Shown here piece by piece: positions 34,816-43,983 of a DNA stretch of 64,000 nt. The notes beneath the pieces were generated by a model that worked only from the letters and a program-made list of their open reading frames with translations, did no database searches and was not told the DNA's origin. Numbering within the stretch: the first letter of the stretch is position 1; every line of letters begins with the position of its first letter. The position numbers and the translations under genes are program-made. The DNA comes from RYN-230 sp963834515 (GTDB taxonomy: Bacteria; Actinomycetota; Actinomycetes; Streptosporangiales; Streptosporangiaceae): assembly GCA_963834515.1 (NCBI GenBank), contig CAWICB010000002.1, positions 806,001 to 870,000 on the forward strand, read 5' to 3'.

Positions 34816-35580
34816 ATGCGGGTTCACGTGGTCAGTGATGTGCATGCCCGCGCGGATGCGCTGGCCGGCGCGGGTGGTGCGGACGCATTGATCTGCCTGG
34901 GCGACCTGCTGCTGTTCATCGACTACGCCGACCACGGGCAGGGCATCTTCGCCGACCTGTTCGGCGCGGAACAGGCCCGCCGGTTCGTCGAGCTGCGCTA
35001 CCTCAAGCGGTTCGACGAGGCCCGGCGGATGTCCCGCGAGCTGTGGGCCCAGCTGGACGGTGACCCGTCCGGCCATCTGGAGCAGGCGGCGTCGGCCCAG
35101 TACGCGGAGCTGTTCGCGGCCATGCCTGAGCCCGCCTACCTGACCTACGGCAACGTCGACCTGCCCCGGCTCTGGGCGCCGCACCTGCGGCCCGGCCACC
35201 ACGTGCTGGACGGGCAGCAGGTTGCGCTGGGGGACCGGACGTTCGGTTTCGTCGGTGGCGGGCTGTACTCGGCCTACCGCACGCCCAACGAGATCGATGA
35301 GGACACGTTCGCGGCCAAGGTGGCGGCCACCGGCCAGGTGGACGTGCTGTGCAGCCATATCCCGCCCGCCGTCCCGCAGTTGCTGTACGACACCGTGGCC
35401 CGGCGGATGGAGCGGGGCAGCGAGGCGCTGCTCCGGCACATCGAGGCGACCCAGCCGCGGTACGCCCTGTTCGGGCACGTGCACCAGCCGCTGGCCCGCC
35501 GGGTCCGGATCGGCCGGACCGAGTGCATCAACGTGGGTCACTTCCGGGCCACCGGCATCCCGTACGTGCTGGAGTGCTAG
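34816..35580 (+). CDS. Calcineurin-like metallophosphoesterase
   Basis: 254 residues from ATG 34816. Metal-binding motifs of the family appear in order: SDVHARAD, LGDLL, YGNVDL (GN-D type), CSHIPP and FGHVHQP. No signal peptide, so it acts in the cytosol. Found near fadD/pimB-type genes in other actinobacteria; the substrate is unknown. Confidence 0.9.
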   Translation: MRVHVVSDVHARADALAGAGGADALICLGDLLLFIDYADHGQGIFADLFGAEQARRFVELRYLKRFDEARRMSRELWAQLDGDPSGHLEQAASAQYAELFAAMPEPAYLTYGNVDLPRLWAPHLRPGHHVLDGQQVALGDRTFGFVGGGLYSAYRTPNEIDEDTFAAKVAATGQVDVLCSHIPPAVPQLLYDTVARRMERGSEALLRHIEATQPRYALFGHVHQPLARRVRIGRTECINVGHFRATGIPYVLEC

Positions 35581-35642
35581 CCGGGCCGGCTGGCCGCGGC
35601 GCAGCGGGCCCCACGGCCGGGCGGCCGGGGTACGCTCCGAGC

Positions 35643-36107
35643 ATGGGCGACAGGACGACGTCGAGCATCTCGATCGGCGCGGCCAGGCAGCACGTGATGG
35701 CCGTGATCGCCGATTTCGCCGCCTACCCGCAGTGGGCCTCCGCGGTCCGTTCGGCCGAGGTGGTGAGCCGGGACGCCGACGGGCGGCCCAGCCGGGTCCG
35801 GTTCAGCCTGGACGCCGGGATGATCAAGGACAGCTACGTGCTCGGCTACCACTGGGACGGTGACGCCGGGGTGCGCTGGGATCTGGCCGAGCCTGGGTCG
35901 GTCATCAGCGCGATGAGCGGGAGCTACGCTCTGGTACAGCAGCCGGGCGGCACCGAGGTCACCTATGAGCTCAGCGTGGACGTCCGGGTGCCCTTGCTCG
36001 GCATGCTGAAGCGCCGGGCAGAGAAGATGATTATCGACACCGCGCTGAAAGGGCTCAAGGCCCGGGTGGAGGGCCTGCGGGCGGCAGGGGCGGGCACCGC
36101 GCCGTAG
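35643..36107 (+). CDS. SRPBCC (START/polyketide-cyclase-like) family protein
   Basis: 154 residues. The N-terminal ISIGAARQHVMAVIADFAAYPQWA is the classic START-like opening (FxxYPxW), and the rest fits a helix-grip fold with a long C-terminal helix. Resembles mycobacterial TB16.3 (Rv2185c), also adjacent to fadD15. Probably binds a lipid or other hydrophobic ligand. Confidence 0.87.
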   Translation: MGDRTTSSISIGAARQHVMAVIADFAAYPQWASAVRSAEVVSRDADGRPSRVRFSLDAGMIKDSYVLGYHWDGDAGVRWDLAEPGSVISAMSGSYALVQQPGGTEVTYELSVDVRVPLLGMLKRRAEKMIIDTALKGLKARVEGLRAAGAGTAP

Positions 36108-36185
36108 CCGCCGGGACGCCGCCACCCGGTCCGTCTGGGGCCCGGCCCGCGCCGGGGCGCAGATAGCGAAGAGAGAAGGCAGCAC

Positions 36186-36818
36186 GTGACGGAGCCATCC
36201 AGGCAGTCAGGCAGCGACCCGATCGGTGAGTTTCAGCGCTGGCTGGTCCGCTCCGGGGCACGCAGCGTGACCCGGCAGCTTGGCGGCCAGATCCGCACCA
36301 CGCTGGGCGGCGGGAAGCAGAGCAGCGCCGACGTGTGGGAGACCGCGACCACCGACCACGACGAGGCGCCGGAATGCGCCTGGTGCCCGATCTGCCGGGC
36401 CCGGCGCCGGCTCCGGGAGCAGGGCCCCGGGCTGGGCAGCGGCGTAGCGGCCGCCGCCGACGCGGTCGGTGTCGTGATGCAGGACGCGATGTCCGCGTTC
36501 GAGGCCGCGGTCAACGCCGCCGGCAGGCCGACCCGCCCGCGCAGCAGCACGACCCAGCCGCCCGGCGAGGTCTGGGACGAGGTGACCGGCGAGCCGGAGA
36601 CACCGCCCGCGCCGAGGCCGAGGCCGAGGCCGGCACCGAAGCCGAGGCCCGCCCCCGGGCCGAGGCCGGTGCCCGGGCCGGCCGCTAAGCCGGCGGCCGG
36701 GCCAGCCGCCAACGACGGCGGCCCGGTCACGCCAGCCCGGTTCGATGGCCCGGCCGGCGAGACCGGCACCAAGCCTGAGGAGCCCGGCCCGGCGGATCCT
36801 GGCCAGCCAACTGGCTAG
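36186..36818 (+). CDS. DUF5304-like protein with Pro-rich tail
   Basis: 210 residues, GTG start preceded by AGAGAGAAGGCAGCAC. Residues 1-120 hold a conserved region with CAWCPICRARRRL, a CxxCxxC-like cysteine cluster. The tail (about 135-210) is low-complexity PRPRPAP/GPRP repeats and acidic Pro/Gly sequence. Similar proteins follow the SRPBCC gene in Streptomyces-type genomes. Function unknown. A further 160 bp to the next gene shows nothing recognisable. Confidence 0.75.
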   Translation: MTEPSRQSGSDPIGEFQRWLVRSGARSVTRQLGGQIRTTLGGGKQSSADVWETATTDHDEAPECAWCPICRARRRLREQGPGLGSGVAAAADAVGVVMQDAMSAFEAAVNAAGRPTRPRSSTTQPPGEVWDEVTGEPETPPAPRPRPRPAPKPRPAPGPRPVPGPAAKPAAGPAANDGGPVTPARFDGPAGETGTKPEEPGPADPGQPTG

Positions 36819-36977
36819 AGGCAGGTCTTAACCCGCCGGAGACCGCTCCGCGCCGGCCACCGCCGGCAGACCAGCCAGCGTGCCTGTCGGCGAGGGGCCC
36901 TGCCCGTTCTGCGCCGCTGGGCGCTGGCCCCTGGTGGTCGCGCTGGTCTCGGGACATAGCGTGTGCTGCTGAGCGGG

Positions 36978-37706
36978 TCAGAGCATGAGGATGAGCATGT
37001 AGCTCATGGTGATGCCCATGGCGATCTTGCCCGACGCGGCGAGCCAGGGGGCGAGCACCGGCCGGCCGGCGGGGTCCTCATGCCCGGTACGGGAAGTACC
37101 TGGCCCGCCCGGGCTGCCGCTTGCGTCAGCTGTCTGGCCCGCCCCTGGGTCGGTGGCCAGCGACTCGTATTCGAGGGCCCGGCCTCGGCCTGCCGGGGTG
37201 GCCCTGGTCCGGGCCAGAGAGGCCAGCTGGTCGGTGGTCCACATGATGTAGCCGATCATGAACAGGGTCAGCACGACCGCGAAGGCTGGGAAGTCTGACG
37301 ATGAGCCGGGGGACGCACCCATGCCAGGCATCGCCATTCCGGTGCCATGCTGCGCGCCGTGTGCCCACAGGAGCATGTAGAGCATCGCGACGCATTCGAT
37401 AAGGTGCGGGACTGGGAAGCACCCCGGGCGGCCAGGTTTGCTGGCGCCCGGAGCGCGGAGGGCACGCCCGGCGAACCATGCTGCCGCGACCGCGAATATC
37501 ACTGCCCATGCGGTCGCGGGCAGCAGGTTCAGCTGTGGCAGGAGCATCCCGGCCATCGCGGTGCCCATGACGGCATGCAGTGCGTCGGCGTCGGCCTCGG
37601 TGGCCAGCGCCCGCCTGCGGGCGACGACCAGGCGACTGGCGGAGCAGGCGGCGGTGAGGATCATGACAGCCGCGAGAACGGCGGCCAGCCAGGGCGGCCC
37701 GGTCAT
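36978..37706 (-). CDS. DUF5134-family multi-pass membrane protein, copper-linked
   Basis: 242 residues from ATG 37706, behind GAGGAGGCTGAC. Six or so membrane helices. A Met/His-rich loop (AQHGTGMAMPGMG) and several Met residues inside helices suggest copper binding. It is divergent from copA, with CsoR-like operator motifs in between, so is very likely part of the copper response. An uncharacterised family. Confidence 0.8.
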   Translation of the reverse strand: MTGPPWLAAVLAAVMILTAACSASRLVVARRRALATEADADALHAVMGTAMAGMLLPQLNLLPATAWAVIFAVAAAWFAGRALRAPGASKPGRPGCFPVPHLIECVAMLYMLLWAHGAQHGTGMAMPGMGASPGSSSDFPAFAVVLTLFMIGYIMWTTDQLASLARTRATPAGRGRALEYESLATDPGAGQTADASGSPGGPGTSRTGHEDPAGRPVLAPWLAASGKIAMGITMSYMLILML

Positions 37707-37826
37707 GTCAGCCTCCTCGCTGGGCGCCCTCGAAGATGGTTCCCAGTGACCGCAGTGGGGTCCGGAGCTTCGTGTCGGCCCATGACGCCACAAGGGTAAT
37801 TGGCTATGGAAGGAACGCGCAAGCGG

Positions 37827-37924
37827 GGGGTATTGTTGTGATCGCGTCGATGGCATTCAGGAAACCCCTCGGGGGTATTGCCTAAACCCCCGGCAGGTAT
37901 GCAGGGAACCTGGGTGGGGTATTG
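37827..37924. promoter_or_regulatory. Three spaced CsoR-operator-like motifs
   Basis: GGGGTATTG recurs at 37827-37835, 37872-37880 and 37916-37924 (spacing 45 and 44 bp). The second copy is part of a G/C-tract inverted repeat (ACCCCTCGGGGGT), the architecture of CsoR boxes, and a weaker CCCCCGGCAGGTATG lies at 37887. They occupy the divergent gap between the DUF5134 gene and copA. The csoR gene is 5.7 kb downstream, at the end of the copA unit. Confidence 0.65.
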
Positions 37925-38127
37925 CTGCCAAGAATAGCGGCCAAACCTTGACCACATTCATGTTGCGGACGGCTTTCCATGGTGTGTAGATTCCCTTCCG
38001 CGGCGGCACATGGTGGTGCTTTGCCGGTCTCAGCGGCAGGTCCGGCCCTATCCACGTCACGGTGCGGGCTCAGTGGTCCCCTGCGGGATGGCCGGCCGGA
38101 TTCTTGCTGGAAGGCAGGCATTGGGCG

Positions 38128-40521
38128 GTGTCATCTGGGGCAGTTACCGATCCGGCGTCATCTGCGCCTCGGCAGCTGGAGTTCTCGCTCCGAGGGATGA
38201 CCTGCGCGTCGTGCGCGGCGCGGGTGCAGAAGAAGCTCAACGCGATCAGCGACGTCTCGGCCACCGTAAATTTCGCGACCGGGCGGGCCATTGTCACAGC
38301 TCCCCTCTCGGTTTCCGTGAGACAGCTCATCGAGACGGTGCAGCAGGCAGGCTACGGCGCCGAAGTGCTCGACCGCGGGACCGGCGGGGCAGCTCGCGGT
38401 GCCGGGGCGGGGGCGGAGGCGGCGCGGGTGCGGGATCTGCGGAAGCGGCTGGTTGTGGCGCTGGTGTTTTTCATCCCGCTGAGCGATTTGTCGGTGCTGT
38501 GGTCGCTGTTCCCGTGGTCGCGGTTGGTGGGCTGGCAGTGGATCTTGCTGGTGATTGCGGCTCCGGTGGTTATCTGGTCGGCGTGGCCGTTTCACGCCGC
38601 GGCGCTGCGCAGCGCCCGGCATGGCATAGCCACGATGGACACGCTGGTGTCGGTGGGCATTACCGCGGCGTGCGGCTGGTCGGTGTATGCCATGTTCGTG
38701 CTGGACCAGGACCAGGCCGGGATGAGTGTTTGGCAGATGCTGGAGCACGCTTCGGGCGGCGGTATCTACCTGGAGGTGGCCGCGTCGGTGACCACGTTCC
38801 TGCTGGCCGGCCGGTGGTATGAGGCCCGGGCCCGCCGCGACGCGGGGGACGCGATGCGGGAGCTGGCCGGGGCCAGCGCGCGGGATGCGTGCCTGCTGGC
38901 CGCCGACGGGACCGAGCGGCGGGTCCCGGCGGGCGCGCTGCGCCCGGGGGACCGGTTCGTGGTGCGGCCCGGGGAGCGGATCGCGGCGGACGGGGTGGTG
39001 GAGTTCGGCGAGTCCGCGGTGGACCGCAGCATGATGACCGGGGAGTCGGTGCCGGCTGATGCGGCCGGGGGGGATGCGGTGGCGGCGGGCACGGTGGTGG
39101 TGACCGGGCGGCTGGTGGTCCGGGCGGTCAAGGTGGGCGAAGATACTCAGCTGGCGCATCTGGTGGCCCTGGTGGAGCAGGCGCAGTCGCAGAAGGCGGC
39201 CATCCAGCGGCTGGCCGACAAGATCAGCGGTGTGTTCGTGCCCGTGGTGCTGGTGGCGTCCGGGCTGACGCTGGCTGGCTGGCTGCTGGCGGGCAGCCCG
39301 GCCGGGCACGCGTTCAGCGCCGCGCTGGCGGTGCTGATCATCGCCTGCCCGTGCGCGCTGGGCCTGGCCACCCCGGCCGCGCTCATGGTGGCCTGCGGGC
39401 GGGGCGCGCAGCTGGGCATCTTCATCACCCGGTACCAGGCGCTGGAATCTTCCCGGGCGGTGGACACGGTCGTGCTGGACAAGACCGGCACCGTGACCAC
39501 CGGGGTGATGGCGGTTACCGGGCTGATGACCACCGCCGGGACCAGCCGCGAGGTTCTGCTCCGCCACGCCGGGGCGGTGGAGCAGGCCTCAGAGCATCCG
39601 GTGGCGCGGGCCATCAGCGGCGCGGCCCAGGCGGAGCTGGGAACGCTGCCCGATGCCGCCCAGTTCCTGGCTATGCCGGGCCTGGGCGCCCGGGGCCGGG
39701 TGGACGGCCAGGACGTGATCACCGGGCGTGCGGGCCTGTTCACCCAGCCGCCCATGACGGTGCCCGCCGGGCTGGCCGGCTGGCTGGCCGGCCAGGAAGA
39801 CTCTGGTCACACCGTGGTGCTGGCCAGCTGGGCCGGGCAGGTGCGTGGCGGGTTCGCGGTCACCGACACGGTCAAGCCATCCGCCGCCGCGGCCGTGGCC
39901 GGCCTGCGGCGGCTCGGCCTGCGCACCGTGCTGCTCACCGGCGACAGCCAGGCCACCGCGCGCGCCGTCGGCGCCCAGATCGGCACCGACGAGGTGATCG
40001 CCGCGGCGCTGCCGGACCAGAAGGTCACCGTGCTCCAGAACCTGCAGGCCCGCGGCCACCGGGTGGCCATGGCCGGCGACGGGATCAACGACGGGCCCGC
40101 GCTGGCCACCGCCGACCTCGGCATCGCCCTGGGCACCGGAACCGACGTGGCCATCAGCGCCGCAGACCTGATCGTGCTCCGCGACGACCTCCGCGCCGTG
40201 CCCGACGCGATCCAGCTATCCCGCGCCACCCTGGGCGTCATCCGCGGCAACCTAACCTGGGCCTTCGGCTACAACATCGCCGCCATCCCACTGGCCGCCC
40301 TCGGCCTCCTCAACCCGCTCATCGCCGGCGCGGCCATGGCCCTGTCCTCCGCCTTCGTAGTCGGCAACAGCGTCCGGCTCCGCCACTTCGGCACCCCGGC
40401 CACAGACGGCCGGAACTGGTACCGGCCGTCGCGGGCGGGCCAGGGCCGGCGAGGGCCGTGCGGGCCGGCCGTCCCCGCCCGCGACACCGATTCAGCCGGG
40501 GTACCGGAGGAGGTGGCCTGA
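38128..40521 (+). CDS. copA: Copper-exporting P1B-type ATPase
   Basis: 797 residues from GTG 38128. GTG 38062 is possible, but the extra residues look non-coding. One N-terminal HMA metal-binding domain with Cys26/Cys29 (GMTCASC), eight transmembrane helices, TGES-type actuator motif (MMTGESVP), transmembrane metal site CPC at 407-409, phosphorylation motif DKTGT (Asp451), HP motif SEHPVA and hinge GDGINDGPAL. Exports Cu(I) from the cytosol. Regulation by CsoR is supported by the upstream motifs. Its stop overlaps the next start (TGATG). Confidence 0.96.
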   Translation: MSSGAVTDPASSAPRQLEFSLRGMTCASCAARVQKKLNAISDVSATVNFATGRAIVTAPLSVSVRQLIETVQQAGYGAEVLDRGTGGAARGAGAGAEAARVRDLRKRLVVALVFFIPLSDLSVLWSLFPWSRLVGWQWILLVIAAPVVIWSAWPFHAAALRSARHGIATMDTLVSVGITAACGWSVYAMFVLDQDQAGMSVWQMLEHASGGGIYLEVAASVTTFLLAGRWYEARARRDAGDAMRELAGASARDACLLAADGTERRVPAGALRPGDRFVVRPGERIAADGVVEFGESAVDRSMMTGESVPADAAGGDAVAAGTVVVTGRLVVRAVKVGEDTQLAHLVALVEQAQSQKAAIQRLADKISGVFVPVVLVASGLTLAGWLLAGSPAGHAFSAALAVLIIACPCALGLATPAALMVACGRGAQLGIFITRYQALESSRAVDTVVLDKTGTVTTGVMAVTGLMTTAGTSREVLLRHAGAVEQASEHPVARAISGAAQAELGTLPDAAQFLAMPGLGARGRVDGQDVITGRAGLFTQPPMTVPAGLAGWLAGQEDSGHTVVLASWAGQVRGGFAVTDTVKPSAAAAVAGLRRLGLRTVLLTGDSQATARAVGAQIGTDEVIAAALPDQKVTVLQNLQARGHRVAMAGDGINDGPALATADLGIALGTGTDVAISAADLIVLRDDLRAVPDAIQLSRATLGVIRGNLTWAFGYNIAAIPLAALGLLNPLIAGAAMALSSAFVVGNSVRLRHFGTPATDGRNWYRPSRAGQGRRGPCGPAVPARDTDSAGVPEEVA

Positions 40522-42368
40522 TGTCGGGAATGAACTCGGGGATCAACGTCAACGATCCCACTGTGGTCGCGGCGTTCAAGGCGGCGCTGCTGCACCAGGG
40601 CATCATCGCGCTGCTGATCTTCTTCCTGCTCGGGTTCGCCTGGGTCGCGCTGCGGGCGTGGCTGCCCGCGGCCCAGACGTCCGGCGCCGCAGGACCCGAT
40701 GGCACGCCCACAGCTGTCCTGGCCGAGCCGTCCTGGCGGCAGCTGCTGCGGATCGGGTTCGGCTTGATATGGGTCTTCGACGGCATCCTGCAAGCCCAGC
40801 CCAAGATGGCGATCGGCCTTCCGTCGCAGGTCATCGAGCCCACCGCCGCGAGTTCACCGCACTGGGTACAGCACATAGTGAACCTGGGCGGGACCACTTG
40901 GTCCTACCACCCGATGCAGGCCGGGGCATCAGCGGTATGGATTCAGGTGGGGATCGGCGTCTGGATGCTCGCCGCCCCGCGCGGCCCGCTGTCCCGGCTG
41001 GCCGGGCTGGTCAGCGTGGGCTGGGGGCTCGTGGTATGGGCCTTTGGCGAATCGTTCGGCGGGATCTTCGCTCCCGGCCTGACCTGGCTGTTTGGGGCAC
41101 CCGGCGCAGTGCTGATCTATGCCGTCGCGGGCGGCCTGATCGCGCTGCCGGAGCGACTGTGGTACCGTCCCCGGCTCGGCCGAGTGGTCCTGGCCGGCCT
41201 GGGCCTGTTCCTGATCGGGATGGCGGTCCTGCAGGCCTGGCCCGGTCGCGGGTTCTGGCAGGGCACCGCGCACGGCCAGCCCGGCACCCTGGCGGGCATG
41301 ACCACCACCATGGCGCAGACCCCGCAGCCGGGTTTCCTGGCCGGCTGGGTCAACGCGTTCAGCACCTTCGATGAGGCCCATGGGTTCGCCGTCAACCTGT
41401 TCGCCGTGGTGGCGCTCGCGGTGATCGGCGCCGCATTCCTGACCGGGCGGCGGCGGCTGGTCCGGCCGGCGCTCATCGCGTTCGTGGTGCTGTGCCTGGC
41501 GGACTGGGTGCTGATCGAGGACCTGGGCTTCCTCGGCGGCCTGGGCACCGACCCCAACAGCATGGTCCCGTTCGCCCTGCTGGCCACCGGCGGCTATCTC
41601 GCGCTGACCCCAGGCCCGGTGACGGCGGCCGAACCGGCCCGGCCCCGGATGTCCGTGGCGGCCTGGCGGGAAAAGGTCCGGCCCGCCTCCGTGCGCCGGG
41701 TCGTGGCCACCGCAGGCATCGGCTCGGTCGCCGCCGTCGGCGCGATCGGCCTGATCATCCTCGGCGCTGCTCCCATGGCCGCCGCGCAGGCCAGCCCCAA
41801 CGCGGATCCGATTCTCGCCGAGGCCATCGCCGGGTCCGCCGCACCGCTGAACTACCGCGCCCCAGGTTTCCAGCTCACTGACCAGCACGGCCAGACCGTC
41901 AGCCTAGCCAGCCTGCACGGCAAGGTAGTACTGCTCACCTTCCTGGACCCGGTGTGTACCAGCGACTGCCCGCTGATCGCCCAGGAGTTCCGCGCCGCCG
42001 GGCAGCTCCTCGGCGCAGCCGCCCGGCACGTGGATCTGGTCGCCATCGTGGCGAATCCCGTCTACCACCAGGTTGCCTACACCCAGGCCTTCGACCGTCA
42101 GGAGCAGCTGACCCAGGTGCCGGACTGGCTCTACCTGACCGGAACCCTGCCCCAACTCCAGCAGGTATGGCGCAGCTACGGGATCGCCGCGCAGATCCTG
42201 CCGGCCGGCGGCATGATCGGGCACAGCGAACTTGCCTATGTCATTGACCGGGCCGGCCAGGTCCGGGAGGAACTCAACACCGATCCCGGGCCGGGAACGA
42301 CCGCGACCAAGTCCTCGTTCGCCGTTCTGCTGGCCAACGCCGCGCGGCACGCGCTGGGGTCCTCGTGA
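40521..42368 (+). CDS. Membrane protein fused to a SCO1/redoxin copper domain
   Basis: 615 residues, preceded by GGAGGAGGTGG. Residues 1-430 form a polytopic membrane domain with eight or so helices and His/Met-containing loops (PQPGFLAGW, DEAHGF). After one more helix (about residues 395-420) comes a periplasmic thioredoxin-fold SCO domain: FQLTDQHGQTVSLASLHGKV, CxxxC at Cys479/Cys483 (DPVCTSDC) and the distal His in MIGHSE, the three ligands used by SCO proteins to carry copper to CuA. The fusion, inside a copA-csoR unit, suggests copper delivery to the outside. Confidence 0.85.
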   Translation: MSGMNSGINVNDPTVVAAFKAALLHQGIIALLIFFLLGFAWVALRAWLPAAQTSGAAGPDGTPTAVLAEPSWRQLLRIGFGLIWVFDGILQAQPKMAIGLPSQVIEPTAASSPHWVQHIVNLGGTTWSYHPMQAGASAVWIQVGIGVWMLAAPRGPLSRLAGLVSVGWGLVVWAFGESFGGIFAPGLTWLFGAPGAVLIYAVAGGLIALPERLWYRPRLGRVVLAGLGLFLIGMAVLQAWPGRGFWQGTAHGQPGTLAGMTTTMAQTPQPGFLAGWVNAFSTFDEAHGFAVNLFAVVALAVIGAAFLTGRRRLVRPALIAFVVLCLADWVLIEDLGFLGGLGTDPNSMVPFALLATGGYLALTPGPVTAAEPARPRMSVAAWREKVRPASVRRVVATAGIGSVAAVGAIGLIILGAAPMAAAQASPNADPILAEAIAGSAAPLNYRAPGFQLTDQHGQTVSLASLHGKVVLLTFLDPVCTSDCPLIAQEFRAAGQLLGAAARHVDLVAIVANPVYHQVAYTQAFDRQEQLTQVPDWLYLTGTLPQLQQVWRSYGIAAQILPAGGMIGHSELAYVIDRAGQVREELNTDPGPGTTATKSSFAVLLANAARHALGSS

Positions 42369-43516
42369 CCCGCCGCGCCACCGTTGGCTCCCTGCTGCTG
42401 GCAGGCGCGGTCATGGCGGCTGGCTGCGGTAGCAGAGCCAGCCAGTCCGCCGCACCGACCGCCCCGGCCGGGCCACCGTCCCTGGCCACCTCGCTGGTCA
42501 CAGCCAGCGGGACATGGGCGGTCGCGGTGATGGGCGGTTCGGCCGCCAGCCACAACAACTTCTGGCAGCTGTTCGTCCGCCCGGCCGGAACGGCCAGCTG
42601 GCGGCTGGCCACCCCGCCCGGGGTGGCCAGCAACGGTGGCCTGGTTCTCGCGGGCCTGTCCGCCGGGTCTGTGCTGGCTGGGTTCCGGCCTAGCCAGGAC
42701 CTGTCCTACTCCCCGCTCGCCACCACCCGCGACAACGGTGCCATCTGGTCACCTGGCCTGCTCGACGCCGCACTGGCCGATGTTCCCGGCGCCCTGGCCG
42801 CCAGCCAGTCCAGCGGGCGCCTGCTGGCACTGCTCGCCGACGGCACCACCGACCTGTCCGCCCCCGGTGGCACAGCCTGGCGGACGCTGGCCACCCATCG
42901 GGCCCTGGCCGCCTCCACCGCAGGCACCCGGTGTGGGCTGGTCAGCCTCACCGCAGTGGCGTTCAGCCGATCGGGGGATCCCCTGGCGGCCGGCAGTTGC
43001 GCTCGCCGCGGCACTGCCGGGATCTTCAGCTATGCCAACGGGTCATGGCACAATGCCGGGCCGGCCCTGCCGGCCGTCTACGCACACCAGGCCATCACCG
43101 TGCTGGCGCTCTCCACCACCGGCGGTGCCACGGTGGCCCTGCTGGAAGCGGGGGCCGGGTCAGCGGCACGCCTGCTGGCCGTGTGGCCCGGCGGTGGCGG
43201 GCACTGGGTCCTGTCACGGGCGCTGCGGCTGGACCGGGCCACGCCGACATCGGCGTCCCCCGGGTCGGACGGCAGCGTGGCGGTCATCCTGAGCGACGGC
43301 CATGCAGTGGCCATCACCAGACCCGGTGGCTCGTGGCGGCCCCTGCCGGTACTCCCCCCGGGCGCGGCGACACTCACGCCAGGCCCGTCGGGCGGCTGGA
43401 CCGCCCTGGCTGTTCACCGCGCCCAGCTCACAGTGTGGCAGGCCGCCCCGGGTTCCCGGGCCTGGGCCAGCACCCAGGTCATCAAGGTGCCCATCCCGTA
43501 CGGGTCATCAGGCTGA
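42365..43516 (+). CDS. Exported lipoprotein, predicted beta-propeller-like
   Basis: 383 residues, GTG start overlapping the SCO-fusion stop by 4 nt. Signal peptide with lipobox (MAAGCGS). The rest is a series of similar blades with GTxWxxLATxx / TTRDNGAIWSP type segments that look like BNR/propeller repeats. No metal-binding motif is obvious. Coupled translation places it in the copper operon. Function unknown; a scaffold or sensor on the cell surface is possible. Confidence 0.8.
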   Translation: MTRRATVGSLLLAGAVMAAGCGSRASQSAAPTAPAGPPSLATSLVTASGTWAVAVMGGSAASHNNFWQLFVRPAGTASWRLATPPGVASNGGLVLAGLSAGSVLAGFRPSQDLSYSPLATTRDNGAIWSPGLLDAALADVPGALAASQSSGRLLALLADGTTDLSAPGGTAWRTLATHRALAASTAGTRCGLVSLTAVAFSRSGDPLAAGSCARRGTAGIFSYANGSWHNAGPALPAVYAHQAITVLALSTTGGATVALLEAGAGSAARLLAVWPGGGGHWVLSRALRLDRATPTSASPGSDGSVAVILSDGHAVAITRPGGSWRPLPVLPPGAATLTPGPSGGWTALAVHRAQLTVWQAAPGSRAWASTQVIKVPIPYGSSG

Positions 43517-43574
43517 CGCCACGTAGAGTGAGCGGGCAACGCGGGTGAGCGCTCAGCGGAGGCTGGAGAGCCAC

Positions 43575-43856
43575 ATGCACGGATACACGCAGAACAAGGA
43601 CGACTACCTCAAGCGGCTGCGCCGCATCGAGGGGCAGATCCGCGGCCTGCAGCGCATGGTCGAGGACGACAAGTACTGCATCGACATTCTCACCCAGGTC
43701 GCCGCGGCCACCAAAGCCCTGCAATCAGTAGCGCTCGGCCTGCTCGAAGAACACCTGGGCCACTGCGTCGCCGGAGCCATCGCCGAAGGCGGCGATGCCG
43801 CCACCGATAAGGTCCGCGAAGCCTCCGACGCCATCGCTCGCCTCGTCAGATCCTGA
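43575..43856 (+). CDS. csoR: CsoR-family copper-sensing repressor
   Basis: 93 residues from ATG 43575; GGAGAG lies upstream. A GTG at 43545 has no such site. All-helical CsoR/RcnR fold: YLKRLRRIEGQIRGLQRM, Cu(I) ligands as Cys in KYCIDIL and His-x3-Cys in EEHLGHC. Binding of Cu(I) releases the operator. Candidate operators are the GGGGTATTG motifs upstream of copA, and its position at the end of the copper unit suggests autoregulation. Confidence 0.93.
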   Translation: MHGYTQNKDDYLKRLRRIEGQIRGLQRMVEDDKYCIDILTQVAAATKALQSVALGLLEEHLGHCVAGAIAEGGDAATDKVREASDAIARLVRS

Positions 43857-43983
43857 GAGGCCGCCCACCTCGCAGCGCAGGCACCCGTGCCCGACGCGCG
43901 CCCACCGGCCGAGGCCACCGCTGGCCAGCAGCGATCAGCAGCCAGGTATCACTGCTGCGGCCCACCGTGACGGGACAGTGCCA

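Noticed and set aside
39351..42368. A 1005-codon frame on the plus strand spanning copA and the SCO gene
   Set aside because: The first 390 codons are an Arg/Gly/Pro-rich shadow of copA in another frame. The true gene starts at 40521 after a GGAGG site.
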